From a bacterium (lineage in GTDB: Bacteria > Patescibacteria > CPR2 > UBA1875 > JAJYID01), in the NCBI GenBank assembly GCA_030647205.1, contig JAUSJO010000002.1, forward strand, positions 186,001 to 250,000: a stretch of 64,000 bases of DNA, read 5' to 3'. Made by a program: the position numbers and the translations under genes. Position 1 is the first letter of the stretch. Each line of letters opens with the position of its first letter. The notes under the pieces are model-generated. The model saw only the letters and a list, made by a program, of their open reading frames with translations, was not told where the DNA came from and did no database searches. This document shows positions 1 to 9,355 of the stretch, piece after piece.

Positions 1-1
1 T

Positions 2-1168
2 AAAAATTTCAAAAAAAACAAAATGAGAACTCTTCTGACGTCAGGTGGCGTAGCCCTAAGTATTGGTTTTATTGCTTTTTTAGTTTCGCTTAGCTATGGT
101 TTTCAAAATCTTTCTACGGAGGGGATCAAGAAAATGGAAGCGTTTCAGATGCTAGATGTTGATACGGGAAAATCGAAAATAGCCAATATAGATGATGAAG
201 CTATTAAAAAAATCTCAAACATTTTTGGGGTTGAGAAGGTGTATCCTTCAGTAAGTGTCGCCGGCGATTTCACTTTTCATGATAAAAAAATAAATGGGAT
301 TATATATGGTAGAGATATCGAAACCTTGAAAATAGAGAGGCCGAGAATCGTTGCGGGGGAGTCGTTTTCTTCAGATACATCCGAAGAAGTTATCCTAAAT
401 ATAGTGCTAGCCAAGAAATTGGGGATGAGTAGTCCTGGCTCAATTGTTGGACAGAACATTGAAGTGAATACGATTATTCGTCCGGAGCTTCTAGAAAATG
501 GCGGGGAAAACTTCAAGTCTGATAATAGGCAATACAAAATAGTGGGACTAGTCGAAGAGGGTAACGCTCCGTATGTTTATACTCCTTTGGGGAGTTTGAA
601 AAAAATGGGGATTGTCAACTATAGCGAAGCAAAGGTTAAAACAACGACTCCGGACAATATAGATAGGATTAAGTCCCTCATAGAGCGCATGGGTTTCAAG
701 GCAAGCTCAATAAAGGATACGGTCGATCAGGCAAATCAGTTTTTTGGTATATTTAGAATGATTTTAGTCGTCTTTGGTATCATTGCAATTGCTGTTTCTT
801 GCGTTGGGATGTTCAATACTTTGACCATTTCCCTAATCGAAAAAACTCGGGAGATAGGTGTCATGAAATCTATGGGGGCAACAAAGAAAGATGTGAGAAA
901 TATTTTTATTCTTGAAGCTTTATTTGTTGGTGTTATAGGGGGCTTATCGGGGGTGGCTCTTAGCTATCTTTTGGGAGAATTCTTTAATACCAGTATATAT
1001 GCCCTAGCAAGATCAACAGGTAATGAACCGGTTAAAATATTCATCTTTCCGCCGAATCTGCTGATATTCTCAGTGCTTCTGTCTTTGCTAATCAGTATTC
1101 TCACGGGTATTTATCCCGCAAGAAGGGCCTCAAAGATTAGCGCACTGGATGCTCTAAGGTATGAGTAG
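2..1168 (+). CDS. MacB/FtsX-type ABC transporter permease (5' end cut by window)
   Basis: Permease subunit of a MacB-like ABC exporter, with an extracytoplasmic domain between the first and second membrane segments and three more membrane segments at the C-terminus (around ITLTIS-LIEKTREIGVMKS, the FtsX core). The frame stays open to base 2 upstream of the first ATG at 23. The residues there (KNFKKNKMRTLLTSGGV) align with residues 11-27 of the paralogue at 7643, so ATG 23 is internal and the true start lies before the window. The C-terminus ends in the family pattern YPARRASKISALDALRYE. The stop overlaps the next gene's ATG by 8 bases. The ATPase partner is presumably just upstream. Close paralogues lie at 7643 and 53415. 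Substrate unknown. Confidence 0.9.
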   Translation, partial: KNFKKNKMRTLLTSGGVALSIGFIAFLVSLSYGFQNLSTEGIKKMEAFQMLDVDTGKSKIANIDDEAIKKISNIFGVEKVYPSVSVAGDFTFHDKKINGIIYGRDIETLKIERPRIVAGESFSSDTSEEVILNIVLAKKLGMSSPGSIVGQNIEVNTIIRPELLENGGENFKSDNRQYKIVGLVEEGNAPYVYTPLGSLKKMGIVNYSEAKVKTTTPDNIDRIKSLIERMGFKASSIKDTVDQANQFFGIFRMILVVFGIIAIAVSCVGMFNTLTISLIEKTREIGVMKSMGATKKDVRNIFILEALFVGVIGGLSGVALSYLLGEFFNTSIYALARSTGNEPVKIFIFPPNLLIFSVLLSLLISILTGIYPARRASKISALDALRYE

Positions 1169-1466
1169 TAAAACAAGCGAAGTTTATAAAGTAGTTTCTG
1201 ACATTCCCAAAGGCAAAGTGATGACTTATGGGCAGATTGGGGAAATCTTGAGCATGAATCCGAGACTAGTTGGCAGAATATTACACGAAAATCCGGATCC
1301 GGAAACTGTCCCTTGTCATAGAGTAGTAAACTCACGTGGTGAGGTGGCAGAAAAATATGCATTTGGCGGAGGGGATGCTCAAAGACAGAAGTTAAAGCAA
1401 GAAGGCGTTGAGTTTGTTGGTAACAGAGTAAATATTGAAAAAAGCTTTTACAAAAGAAATCATTGA
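1161..1466 (+). CDS. Methylated-DNA cysteine S-methyltransferase, single-domain (MGMT/Ogt family)
   Basis: Small (101 aa) DNA-repair protein made only of the C-terminal DNA-binding domain of the O6-alkylguanine alkyltransferase family. It has the helix-turn-helix region (TYGQIGEIL, about residues 22-30) and the active-site motif PCHRVV with Cys52. Because the Cys is present rather than the Trp of alkyltransferase-like (ATL) proteins, a suicide alkyl-transfer reaction on DNA is possible. The N-terminal domain of Ada/Ogt is missing, as in many short homologues. The ATG lies inside the last codons of the upstream permease gene, which suggests translational coupling, although the functions look unrelated. 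Confidence 0.88.
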   Translation: MSSKTSEVYKVVSDIPKGKVMTYGQIGEILSMNPRLVGRILHENPDPETVPCHRVVNSRGEVAEKYAFGGGDAQRQKLKQEGVEFVGNRVNIEKSFYKRNH

Positions 1467-1491
1467 CTTCGTCAAGAAAAGGGTGTATTAT
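1463..1491 (+). promoter_or_regulatory. Sigma70-type promoter for the RRM protein
   Basis: TTGACT at 1463-1468 and TATTAT at 1486-1491 are separated by 17 bases. Transcription would start near 1498 and give a leader of about 95 bases before the RRM gene. The promoter overlaps the stop of the alkyltransferase gene. Confidence 0.7.
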
Positions 1492-1535
1492 ACGGGGGAA
1501 CTAGAGAGCTCGCGATATTTAAGTAGATTTTTTCG

Positions 1536-1570
1536 AACGGATACCCGGGGGTTTCAAAGGGTTCCGTTTT
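1536..1570 (+). promoter_or_regulatory. Terminator-like hairpin in the RRM gene leader
   Basis: The arm AACGGATACCC (1536-1546) can pair with GGGTTCCGTT (1559-1568), with one bulged T; TT and ATTG follow, and the Shine-Dalgarno-like AAAGGAAAAG comes next. It could act as an attenuator or as a structure-based (cold-responsive) switch. This is inference from the fold only. Confidence 0.4.
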
Positions 1571-1592
1571 ATTGTTTAAGAAAGGAAAAGCA

Positions 1593-1871
1593 TTGGAAAC
1601 AGAAGCAAACAAGCTATATGTCGGAAACCTGCCTTACAGCATGACCGACGAGTCTTTGGCAGAACTTTTCACCTCATTTGGTGAAGTTACCGAAGCAAAA
1701 GTCATTTCTGACAAGTTTTCCGGTCGTTCAAAAGGCTTTGGTTTCGTAACCATGGCTGATGAGAAAATGGCCGAGAAAGCTATCGCTGAAATGAATGGCA
1801 AGGAAGTTGAAGGACGAGCAATCGTTGTCAACGTTTCAAGACCAAAAGAACCAAGACCAAACAGATACTAA
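1593..1871 (+). CDS. Single-RRM RNA-binding protein
   Basis: RNA recognition motif protein of 92 aa. RNP2 is LYVGNL (residues 8-13) and RNP1 is KGFGFVTM (47-54), followed by the usual beta-alpha-beta end and a short basic/proline tail (RPKEPRPNRY). Bacterial single-RRM proteins of this type bind single-stranded RNA and are often induced by cold; the role here is inferred. I chose the TTG at 1593 because AAAGGAAAAG lies directly upstream and the domain begins a few residues later. An earlier in-frame TTG at 1572 lies before that site. A strong hairpin terminator follows, so this is a single-gene unit with its own promoter. Confidence 0.9.
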   Translation: METEANKLYVGNLPYSMTDESLAELFTSFGEVTEAKVISDKFSGRSKGFGFVTMADEKMAEKAIAEMNGKEVEGRAIVVNVSRPKEPRPNRY

Positions 1872-1896
1872 GATATCTTTAAAATCTTGATTTAAA

Positions 1897-1930
1897 AGAA
1901 AAATACCTCGAAAGGGGTATTTTTCTTTTT
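1897..1930 (+). terminator. Rho-independent terminator
   Basis: A 13-bp stem (1897-1909 with 1914-1926, one G-T pair) closes a GAAA loop and runs into T-rich sequence to 1930. Confidence 0.85.
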
Positions 1931-1961
1931 GGGACTTTTTGTTTTTCATTTATTTTGTTTG

Positions 1962-1970
1962 TGATATAAT
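1962..1970 (+). promoter_or_regulatory. Extended -10 promoter of the surface-protein operon
   Basis: TGATATAAT at 1962-1970 with no clear -35 box. The leader to the ATG at 2051 is about 75 bases and ends with AGGAAG as ribosome binding site. Confidence 0.6.
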
Positions 1971-2050
1971 TTTTATATACTGTTTAAGGCAAAAGAAGGG
2001 AGGGTTGGATCGAGCCAAAGAAATCCCTTAGAAAAAGTAGGAAGATATCT

Positions 2051-5000
2051 ATGAGAGTGAAATCTCTTAAGTTTTTACGTAGTTTGAGGTTTCATACTAC
2101 TTTTGCTTTGCATTTAAAAGCCCACAAAAATAGCTGGTACAAAGAGTGGCACCAGTGGCGTTTTCATCATCATTTCCATGCGGCAATGTTTGTTTTTTAT
2201 ACTGTAAGTGTTCTTTTGGGATCTTTTGCAACACTGCTTCCGAACGCCAACAATAAAGCATTGGCAGCAGCCCTGAACTATGATCAAACTTTTGATACCG
2301 GAACCGGACTGACATACGATAGCAGTAAAATAAATATCCCCGGTGATGGTTTGGCTACCTTAAAATCCCATACGCCAGGCAGTGACTGGATAGCGACAGA
2401 TAATGATGGTGGATACAACTGGAGTTATAGGAAGGCTATCACTATCACAAATCCGAATGCCACGAATGACTTTCAGGTCCAGCTGACTGGTATAGATACG
2501 GTTTTGGGCGGGAAAGTGCAAGCTAATTGCTCCGACATGCGTTTTACCTCTGATAATGGTGTGACTGTTATACCACATTGGGTTGAGTCCACAAGTTGCC
2601 CATCTGCCTCTACTACGATATGGGTAAAGGTGCCTGCCACGAAGACAACCATATACATGTATTATGGAAATTCAAAACCAGAGTGGATGGCAAGAGAAAC
2701 TAATCGCACTTGGCGTGGTGTGGCATCTTCCTCAGACGGCACCAAACTGGCAGCAGTAGTCAATGGCGGTCAAATATATACTTCAACTGACTCCGGCGCC
2801 ACCTGGACCCCAAGAGATTCTAGCCGTGCCTGGTGGAACATCACCTCTTCTTCAGATGGCACCAAACTGGCAGCAACAGTCAACAACGGCCAAATATATA
2901 CTTCAACTGACTCCGGCGCCACATGGACTCCGAGAGAGTCTAGTCGTGGTTGGGACGCAATGTCTTCCTCCTCAGATGGCACCAAGCTGGCAGCAGCAGT
3001 TTGGGGTGGTCAAATATATATTTCAACTGACTCCGGCGCCACTTGGGCAGCCAGAGCTTCTAGTCAAAACTGGGCCAGTGTTAGTCTCTCTTCAGACGGC
3101 ACAAAAATAGTGGCAACAGCGGATAGTAGCCAAATCTACACAACGACTATACCCAGTAGTGATACGGCGGTATTTGAGGATGTTATTAGTAATGTGCAGG
3201 GTGCCTGGGAAATGGGTGATAATCCAGGGGGTGCGGGCGTGGATTCATCTGGTAATAACCTTACAAGCACACTGAACGGTACAGCTGAAGTCAGCGATAG
3301 GAATAGTAGAACCGCCAAAGCTCGCAACTATGCTGCCGGTGGTGATGGTGTAGATAATATAACAGTAAGTGACAATACTGTTATAAGGCCAACACCAGGA
3401 ACTGTGATTACCCTTTCAGTTTGGGCCCGATCTGGTGATAACACCGACACTTCTTATATTATAAAGAAAAAAGAAACTTATTCTCTAAGGATTCTTGCAG
3501 ATGGGACGATAAATACCAATTTCTTTATTGCTAGTGCGTGGAGGACGTGCTCAAGTGCAGTTGGTGCCTTCCCAGAAACCAACACATGGACTCATCTAGC
3601 TGTAACCTATGACACTGTGGGTGGCTCATATAAGATCTACAAAAATGGAACAGAGGTTGCCTCCTGTCCAGCTCAAACAGGCGATATCTCGTCCGTGACT
3701 AACACGGAATTGCTACTGGGTACCTATAACTTTGTTAATAATGACTGGAATGGTGATCTGGATGATATAAGGGTTTACAACAAGGTTTTGCCTGTTGCAG
3801 ATATGCAGAAGCTTGCAGTGACCTCAAATATAAGTGAGTTCAGTACCGCGCATCCAAATATGGAATATGTCAAGAAGTATACCGCCGGTCTAAGCGTCGG
3901 CGCACCAAGCAGTGAAGAGGGGATTGTCTATAATGACAACCCCAGTATAGGTAATACAGCAGCGATAAACATGAGTAAGCTCGTGGGCTTTACGGGGACG
4001 GCCGGCGGTGGCTCGACCGGCACTTTCGAATATCAGTTATCACCGGACAATGGGGCTCATTGGTATGAATGGTTTGAAGGTGATGATTGGTATGAAGTGA
4101 CAGGATCAACTAGTACTATTGACCAAGCCGCTGTTGATCAGTTTAACGAGAGGTTTGCCACGCCCGACACAGCTGGTTATATACAGTTCAAGTGGAGAGC
4201 CGTTTTAATTTCTAATGGGACGCTTAGCCAGATACCTAAACTCGACGAGGTTACTTTTAGCTATTATTATGATACGGCGGATCCGGACAATGTAGTCCAG
4301 TCTGATGCTTCATATGGAGGTAACTCACTAAATCAAGCGAGTTATTATAACTACATCCAGCCTATATTTGACTGGTCTTCATATGCTCCACTTGATAATA
4401 ATAGTGGAGGAGGAGAGTCAAACTCCGGCATAGACGGCTACTATGTTTTATTCTGTAGTACCGCATTGAACAACGACACTGACTGTAATCCGGCAACTAA
4501 TGGATATTCCACTTACACAACAGGTACGACATATACTGCGCCTGACATGACAGGATGGACAAGTGATAACTATTATCTAAGAATAAAAACCAAAGATAAG
4601 GCTGGAAACATATCTGATACCACCTCAGTTCCCTTCGTTTATCATTTTGACGTTAATAAACCTACTAATCCCCCAACGCTTACTAGAACTCCATATGCTC
4701 CGACAGATGTACAAAACAACTTCCGTTTTGACTGGTCGGGAGCAACAGATCCTGACCCAGACGGAGCGGGGTCACTTGAAGCTTCGGGGATAGCCAAGTA
4801 TCAATGGCGAAGAGCAATCGATGATCCTGTAACCGGCTGGACAGACACTGTTAATACCTATGCTACAGGTGTCTCTGCCTATCAAATTGGTGAAAACTTG
4901 TTCTATGTCAGGACAGTTGATAATGCTGGGAATGTTGCGGATGGCTATAGCCAGATCAGATATCTCTGGTCCGGAAATGCTCCGCCGGCTCCGACAAATC

Positions 5001-6841
5001 TCGAAGTAGTCCAAAATGACGAAGCGGGCAACATTCAGCGTTTTAGATGGAAGGCGCCGACTCATGATGAAGCTATCCAGGAATATCGTTATGCGGTAAA
5101 TGTAGCTGATATGAATGAAAATAATACCGTTAGCGTAGACCCGACTCCTGACGGATCAGGCTGGATATATACGCCGGTGGGCTCCTATGGAACCCAACAG
5201 GGGACAAATACTTTCCGGGTAGTGGCGAAAGACGTCCTAAATCAGGTTAACTATACTTACTTTGCTCCGATAGAGTTTAATGTTTCAACCCCCGGACCGG
5301 GCTTTCCGACAGCTCCTGTGATCTCTGATATATCAAACATGGATACCAGCAAATGGGCTCTTGCCCTTTCGTGGGATGCTCCGTCTTCAGGCGGGACACA
5401 GGTGGCTAGCTATGCTATCCAAAGAACGACAACCCCCGCCGATGATAACAGCTGGGCAGACTTAGCGACTACAATATCTACCGTGTATGCCGATAACTAT
5501 CAGCTGAACAATACAACCACATACTACTATCGAATCCTTTCTGTTGATAATGCCGCAAAGAGAAGTACCCCGTCTGATGTAATCTCAAGGATGCCAACAG
5601 GCAAGTATTCTACCAAACCGGCAATAGTTACGGGTCCAGCCGCTTCTACTACAGCCACTTCAGCAACTATCACATGGTCTACGGGGCGCGAAGCAACTTC
5701 GTTTGTTAAATACGGGGTTGGCAGTTTCGGTTCCTCGGTCGGTTCAAACACGCTAGCTACAACTCATTCAGTCGCTCTTGCCGGCCTAAACCCAGGCACA
5801 ACATATACCTACAAGGTTCAGTCTTTTGATGAGCAAAGAGAATACAATATTAATGACGAAAGCTCATGGTCTCCAACAATAACTTTCTCTACTCAGGCTG
5901 CTCCAGGCATCTCCGATGTAAAAATATCAGATATCCGTCTTGATAGCGCTATCATAACCTGGAAAACTACATCATCTGCCACCTCAACACTTAAGTACGG
6001 CAAGTCAAACTCATATGGCAAAGAAATATCCGACTCTTCCGGTTCAGCCGTAACAACTCACACGGTAAAGCTTTCAGGTTTAGATAATTCATCTACTTAT
6101 CACTTTAAGATTTTTGGTACAGACACGGATGGTAACCAGATGCAATCGGATGATTACAATTTTGACACTCTAACATTCCCGAGAGTCTCAAATGTCAAGT
6201 TTGATCAAATAAAAAATACAGCTACGTCGACGCTGAAAGTAGCATGGGATTCAAATGTTCCTATTTCTTCAACGGTCAGGTATACCGATCCAACAGGAAA
6301 AACAATCGAGGCATCCCAGTCGCAGCTTGTAACCAAGCATGAAATGGTTGTTTCAGGTTTGAAAGATAACACCGAGTATAGCATGGCCGTAAGTGGCAGA
6401 GATGCATACGGCAACGAGGGTACATCGGGGAGTGAGAAAGTAAAAACAGACTTTGATACCAGACCGCCAGCAATATCAGAAATTACTACTGAAACATCGA
6501 TCAACGGCTATGGCACAGATGCTAAAACACAGATGATAGTTTCCTGGAACACTGATGAACCGTCAACTTCTCAAGTTGAGTATGCCAAGGGTGTTTCCGG
6601 AGACACATTCTCCCTTGCAACCCAAGAAGACACAAACCTTACAACCTCACATGTTGTAGTTGTCAGTGATCTTGACCCGTCAAGTTCGTACTACTTCAGA
6701 GTGGTTTCCAAGGATAATTCAAAAAATGAGGCAAAGTCAGAAACCAACTCAGCTCTAACCGAACAAGCCCGTTCATCCGTTTTTGATATAGTGCTGAAAT
6801 CATTTGAGTCAACTTTAGGTTGGCTTTTTGGTGGCCGTTAA
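2051..6841 (+). CDS. Large multidomain cell-surface protein (DUF2341, Asp-box repeats, LamG-like, fibronectin III)
   Basis: 1596-aa exported protein. The basic, His-rich N-terminus (1-43) is followed by a hydrophobic segment (about 44-64) and a possible cleavage site in NKALAAA, as in an extended signal peptide. Next comes a DUF2341-like region starting near WSYRKAITITN, about four 40-aa Asp-box (BNR) repeats with the motif STDSGATW, a LamG/concanavalin-like domain (about residues 400-600), and a series of fibronectin-III-like modules to the end. The last residues (SFESTLGWLFGGR) are amphipathic rather than a clear anchor. It is likely an adhesin or surface-layer component. It is followed after 33 bases by an ABC/FtsX exporter and then a prepilin-like gene, so the four may form one operon for surface-protein export or assembly. 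The ligand is unknown. Confidence 0.85.
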   Translation: MRVKSLKFLRSLRFHTTFALHLKAHKNSWYKEWHQWRFHHHFHAAMFVFYTVSVLLGSFATLLPNANNKALAAALNYDQTFDTGTGLTYDSSKINIPGDGLATLKSHTPGSDWIATDNDGGYNWSYRKAITITNPNATNDFQVQLTGIDTVLGGKVQANCSDMRFTSDNGVTVIPHWVESTSCPSASTTIWVKVPATKTTIYMYYGNSKPEWMARETNRTWRGVASSSDGTKLAAVVNGGQIYTSTDSGATWTPRDSSRAWWNITSSSDGTKLAATVNNGQIYTSTDSGATWTPRESSRGWDAMSSSSDGTKLAAAVWGGQIYISTDSGATWAARASSQNWASVSLSSDGTKIVATADSSQIYTTTIPSSDTAVFEDVISNVQGAWEMGDNPGGAGVDSSGNNLTSTLNGTAEVSDRNSRTAKARNYAAGGDGVDNITVSDNTVIRPTPGTVITLSVWARSGDNTDTSYIIKKKETYSLRILADGTINTNFFIASAWRTCSSAVGAFPETNTWTHLAVTYDTVGGSYKIYKNGTEVASCPAQTGDISSVTNTELLLGTYNFVNNDWNGDLDDIRVYNKVLPVADMQKLAVTSNISEFSTAHPNMEYVKKYTAGLSVGAPSSEEGIVYNDNPSIGNTAAINMSKLVGFTGTAGGGSTGTFEYQLSPDNGAHWYEWFEGDDWYEVTGSTSTIDQAAVDQFNERFATPDTAGYIQFKWRAVLISNGTLSQIPKLDEVTFSYYYDTADPDNVVQSDASYGGNSLNQASYYNYIQPIFDWSSYAPLDNNSGGGESNSGIDGYYVLFCSTALNNDTDCNPATNGYSTYTTGTTYTAPDMTGWTSDNYYLRIKTKDKAGNISDTTSVPFVYHFDVNKPTNPPTLTRTPYAPTDVQNNFRFDWSGATDPDPDGAGSLEASGIAKYQWRRAIDDPVTGWTDTVNTYATGVSAYQIGENLFYVRTVDNAGNVADGYSQIRYLWSGNAPPAPTNLEVVQNDEAGNIQRFRWKAPTHDEAIQEYRYAVNVADMNENNTVSVDPTPDGSGWIYTPVGSYGTQQGTNTFRVVAKDVLNQVNYTYFAPIEFNVSTPGPGFPTAPVISDISNMDTSKWALALSWDAPSSGGTQVASYAIQRTTTPADDNSWADLATTISTVYADNYQLNNTTTYYYRILSVDNAAKRSTPSDVISRMPTGKYSTKPAIVTGPAASTTATSATITWSTGREATSFVKYGVGSFGSSVGSNTLATTHSVALAGLNPGTTYTYKVQSFDEQREYNINDESSWSPTITFSTQAAPGISDVKISDIRLDSAIITWKTTSSATSTLKYGKSNSYGKEISDSSGSAVTTHTVKLSGLDNSSTYHFKIFGTDTDGNQMQSDDYNFDTLTFPRVSNVKFDQIKNTATSTLKVAWDSNVPISSTVRYTDPTGKTIEASQSQLVTKHEMVVSGLKDNTEYSMAVSGRDAYGNEGTSGSEKVKTDFDTRPPAISEITTETSINGYGTDAKTQMIVSWNTDEPSTSQVEYAKGVSGDTFSLATQEDTNLTTSHVVVVSDLDPSSSYYFRVVSKDNSKNEAKSETNSALTEQARSSVFDIVLKSFESTLGWLFGGR
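2695..3150 (+). repeat. Tandem 120-bp repeats coding for Asp-box units
   Basis: Near-identical 120-bp units are visible by the shared string CTTCAACTGACTCCGGCGCC starting near 2780 and 2900, with a close copy near 3020; a diverged fourth unit begins near 3130. Each encodes 40 residues with SSDGTKLAA and STDSGATW. High DNA identity indicates recent duplication or gene conversion. Confidence 0.85.
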
Positions 6842-6874
6842 AGGTAAGATAGAAGGTAGTTAGCGAGGGTAAAT

Positions 6875-7642
6875 ATGACAAAAAAACGAATACCGACAGT
6901 AGAGATAAAAAACCTTAAAAAGAGCTTTTTCGTAGGTAAAGAGGAAATCCCGGTTTTAAAGGGTCTCGACTTCACTATAGATTTTGGAGAGTTTGTTGTG
7001 ATCCTTGGACCATCGGGTTGCGGGAAAAGCACACTACTTAATACTATTTTGGGGCTTGAGCAGCCGACTGAAGGACAAGTTCTTATTAGGGGCAAAGAAG
7101 TATACTCTATGGATGAAGATGGGCGCGCATCTTTCAGACGCCAGAAGTTTGGTATGGTTTATCAACAGCCGAACTGGATCAGATCTCTTAATGTAATAGA
7201 AAACGTTGCTTTCCCTTTACACGTATCAGGTACACACCATCAAACAGCTATGAGTAAAGCAAAGAATATTCTCTATCTCTTTAAGTTTGATAAGTTTGAA
7301 AAATATTATCCGATGGAGCTCTCGGGAGGACAACAGCAGAAACTATCAGTTTGCCGAGCACTTATTACAAATCCTTGGATTATTATGGCAGATGAGCCGA
7401 CCGGTAATCTTGATACGGTGACAGCTGAGGACTTGATGTATGACCTTAAGGTGTTGAATGCTGAGTCAAAAAGAACAGTGATAATGGTTACTCACAACCC
7501 GGAATATGAGAGATACGCAACCAAACTGATTTATATGGAGGATGGCTTGATCAAAAATATAAAGCAAAAGAGCAAACCCTTGATATCTTCAGAAGAAGAG
7601 GAGAGAGTGGTCGACTTGGCCGAAGGGGAGGGAATAGTATAG
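6875..7642 (+). CDS. ABC transporter ATP-binding protein (MacB/LolD type)
   Basis: 255-aa ATPase that energises the FtsX-type permease directly downstream. Walker A is GPSGCGKST (about residues 46-54), the signature is LSGGQQQ, and Walker B is IIMADEPTGNLD, followed by the H-loop VTHNPEY. A charged 30-residue tail follows the usual domain end. The ATG has GCGAGGG as ribosome binding site. The stop is adjacent to the ATG of the permease, so the pair is co-translated. It is related to the ATPase at 52535. Confidence 0.93.
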   Translation: MTKKRIPTVEIKNLKKSFFVGKEEIPVLKGLDFTIDFGEFVVILGPSGCGKSTLLNTILGLEQPTEGQVLIRGKEVYSMDEDGRASFRRQKFGMVYQQPNWIRSLNVIENVAFPLHVSGTHHQTAMSKAKNILYLFKFDKFEKYYPMELSGGQQQKLSVCRALITNPWIIMADEPTGNLDTVTAEDLMYDLKVLNAESKRTVIMVTHNPEYERYATKLIYMEDGLIKNIKQKSKPLISSEEEERVVDLAEGEGIV

Positions 7643-8842
7643 ATGAAATTTCGATTTATTATAAAACTAGCTTTTAAAAATCTCAAAAGGTACAAGCTGA
7701 GGACCTTCTTGACTGCCGGAGGCGTAGCTATAAGTATCGGTTTTATATCTTTTTTGACTGCACTTGGCTATGGACTTCAGAAGGTTTCAACAGACCAAAT
7801 CGCAAATATGGAAGCTCTTCAGATACTCGATGTTGACACAGGAAAATCAAAAATTGTAGCTGTAAATGAGGAGGCAGTTAGGAACATCTCAAACCTTTTT
7901 GGTGTTGAAAAAGTTTACCCTATGGTGTCAGTTGCTGGAGATCTAAGTCTTCAGGGGTCAAAGGTTGATGGTATAGTTTATGGGAAATCGCAGGGTATTT
8001 TAGAGATTGAAAAACCGAATGTGATTGTTGGGAAATCATTCACATCCGACTCGGCGGAGGAAGTTCTCGTCAATATCGCTGCTGCTAAGAAACTTGGAGT
8101 AGCAAACTATGCAGACTTAGTTGGTAGAGATTTGACTCTAAACATGGTTTTGAGGCCTGAGCTCATTGGGGGTGATCAAAAAGTCTCTAAAAGGGAGACA
8201 AGAAAATATAGAGTTGCGGGAATTTTGGAAGAAGGTAACTCCCCCTATGTCTATCTTCCGCTTAATAACTTCAAAGCTTTGGGGGTTACAAGTTATAGCG
8301 GTGCAAAGGTAAAAACTACAAGCCGTGAAAACGTAGACAAGATTAAAGTTTTGATAGAACATATGGGATTTAAGGTTAGCTCCATCAAAGATACGATTGA
8401 TCAAGTAAACCAGTTTTTTGGTGTATTCCGCATGGTTTTAACCGGCTTTGGTGTGATTGCTGTTATTGTCTCATGCATCGGCATGTTTAACACTCTGACT
8501 ATCTCCTTGATTGAAAAAACCAGAGAAATAGGAATAATGAAATCACTAGGGACAACTAAGAAAGATATCAAAAGAATATTTATCTCAGAAGCCCTTCTAA
8601 TAGGAATGGTTGGCGGTGTTACGGGTATAGCTGTGAGTATGATTCTTGGAGAAATATTTAATGCAAGCATTTATGCTTTAGCAAACTCTACTGGGAATAC
8701 TCCGGTGAAGATATTTATTTTCCCGCCTGAACTTCTGATTGTCGCACTAGTGCTTTCAGTTTTAATCAGTTTTCTTACAGGGGCTTATCCATCTAGAAGA
8801 GCATCGAGGATCAGTGCTCTAAATGCTCTGAGGTATGAATAA
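7643..8842 (+). CDS. MacB/FtsX-type ABC transporter permease
   Basis: 399-aa permease with an N-terminal membrane helix (about 20-45), a large extracytoplasmic domain (about 50-270) and three C-terminal helices containing LTISLIEKTREIGIMKSLG. It pairs with the ATPase at 6875. It is a close paralogue of the truncated gene at the left edge: both share GGVA-SIGFI, EALQILDVDTGKSKI and a YP-RRAS-ISAL-ALRYE end. Its stop overlaps the ATG of the prepilin gene by 8 bases, the same junction geometry seen at 1161. Its role in exporting surface or pilin components is inferred from position. Confidence 0.92.
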   Translation: MKFRFIIKLAFKNLKRYKLRTFLTAGGVAISIGFISFLTALGYGLQKVSTDQIANMEALQILDVDTGKSKIVAVNEEAVRNISNLFGVEKVYPMVSVAGDLSLQGSKVDGIVYGKSQGILEIEKPNVIVGKSFTSDSAEEVLVNIAAAKKLGVANYADLVGRDLTLNMVLRPELIGGDQKVSKRETRKYRVAGILEEGNSPYVYLPLNNFKALGVTSYSGAKVKTTSRENVDKIKVLIEHMGFKVSSIKDTIDQVNQFFGVFRMVLTGFGVIAVIVSCIGMFNTLTISLIEKTREIGIMKSLGTTKKDIKRIFISEALLIGMVGGVTGIAVSMILGEIFNASIYALANSTGNTPVKIFIFPPELLIVALVLSVLISFLTGAYPSRRASRISALNALRYE

Positions 8843-9302
8843 ATACAAATTTATTAAAAAATTGAAAGAAAAAAAGGAAACAGGGTTTACCCTGATAGAA
8901 ATCGTGGTTGTCATGGCTATTATTGCTGTTTTAGCGGTATTAGTTGTGGGAGCTATCAGTATCGCGAGAAACATGACCAAGGAGACAACACACCGAGCAA
9001 ACGCAAGAAGTATCCAGACCGGGATGGAGGCATATTATTCCAGAAATAGGCAGTTTCCGCCCGCTACGGAGGGAGGGAATGGTCTCTTTGGAAGCGAGAG
9101 TATTTCTTTTGAAATGGTTGCGGCAAATGATCCAGAATATCTAAACGTATCACTTAGTCCCGCATCTGAATGTGATGGTCCCGATGAATGGGGGGATGGG
9201 GGTGGACAGGTTTGGATAACAACGGATAGGCAGCATTATACAATCACTCCATATGACTCTGGTTGTAGCGACGAGATGATTAAGGACAGACTAATGCAGT
9301 AA
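8835..9302 (+). CDS. Type IV pilin-like / pseudopilin protein
   Basis: 155-aa protein with a short basic leader ending in the prepilin peptidase motif GFTLIE (about residues 18-23), followed by the hydrophobic helix IVVVMAIIAVLAVLVVGAISIA typical of type IV pilins and PulG-like pseudopilins. The soluble part has two Cys residues that could form a disulfide, and a YYSRNRQFPPATEGG segment as in PulG-like proteins. It overlaps the permease gene and closes the probable operon started at 2051. CPR bacteria often use type IV pili for attachment and DNA uptake; the specific role here is not shown. Confidence 0.88.
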   Translation: MNKYKFIKKLKEKKETGFTLIEIVVVMAIIAVLAVLVVGAISIARNMTKETTHRANARSIQTGMEAYYSRNRQFPPATEGGNGLFGSESISFEMVAANDPEYLNVSLSPASECDGPDEWGDGGGQVWITTDRQHYTITPYDSGCSDEMIKDRLMQ

Positions 9303-9355
9303 TCTTGGGGTGATGGTAACAAAGTTTCAAGGTTTAAATACATAGGTGGGAAATA

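Noticed and set aside
2763..3110. Long second-frame ORF inside the surface-protein repeats
   Set aside because: It is an artefact of the 120-bp repeats, which keep every frame open.
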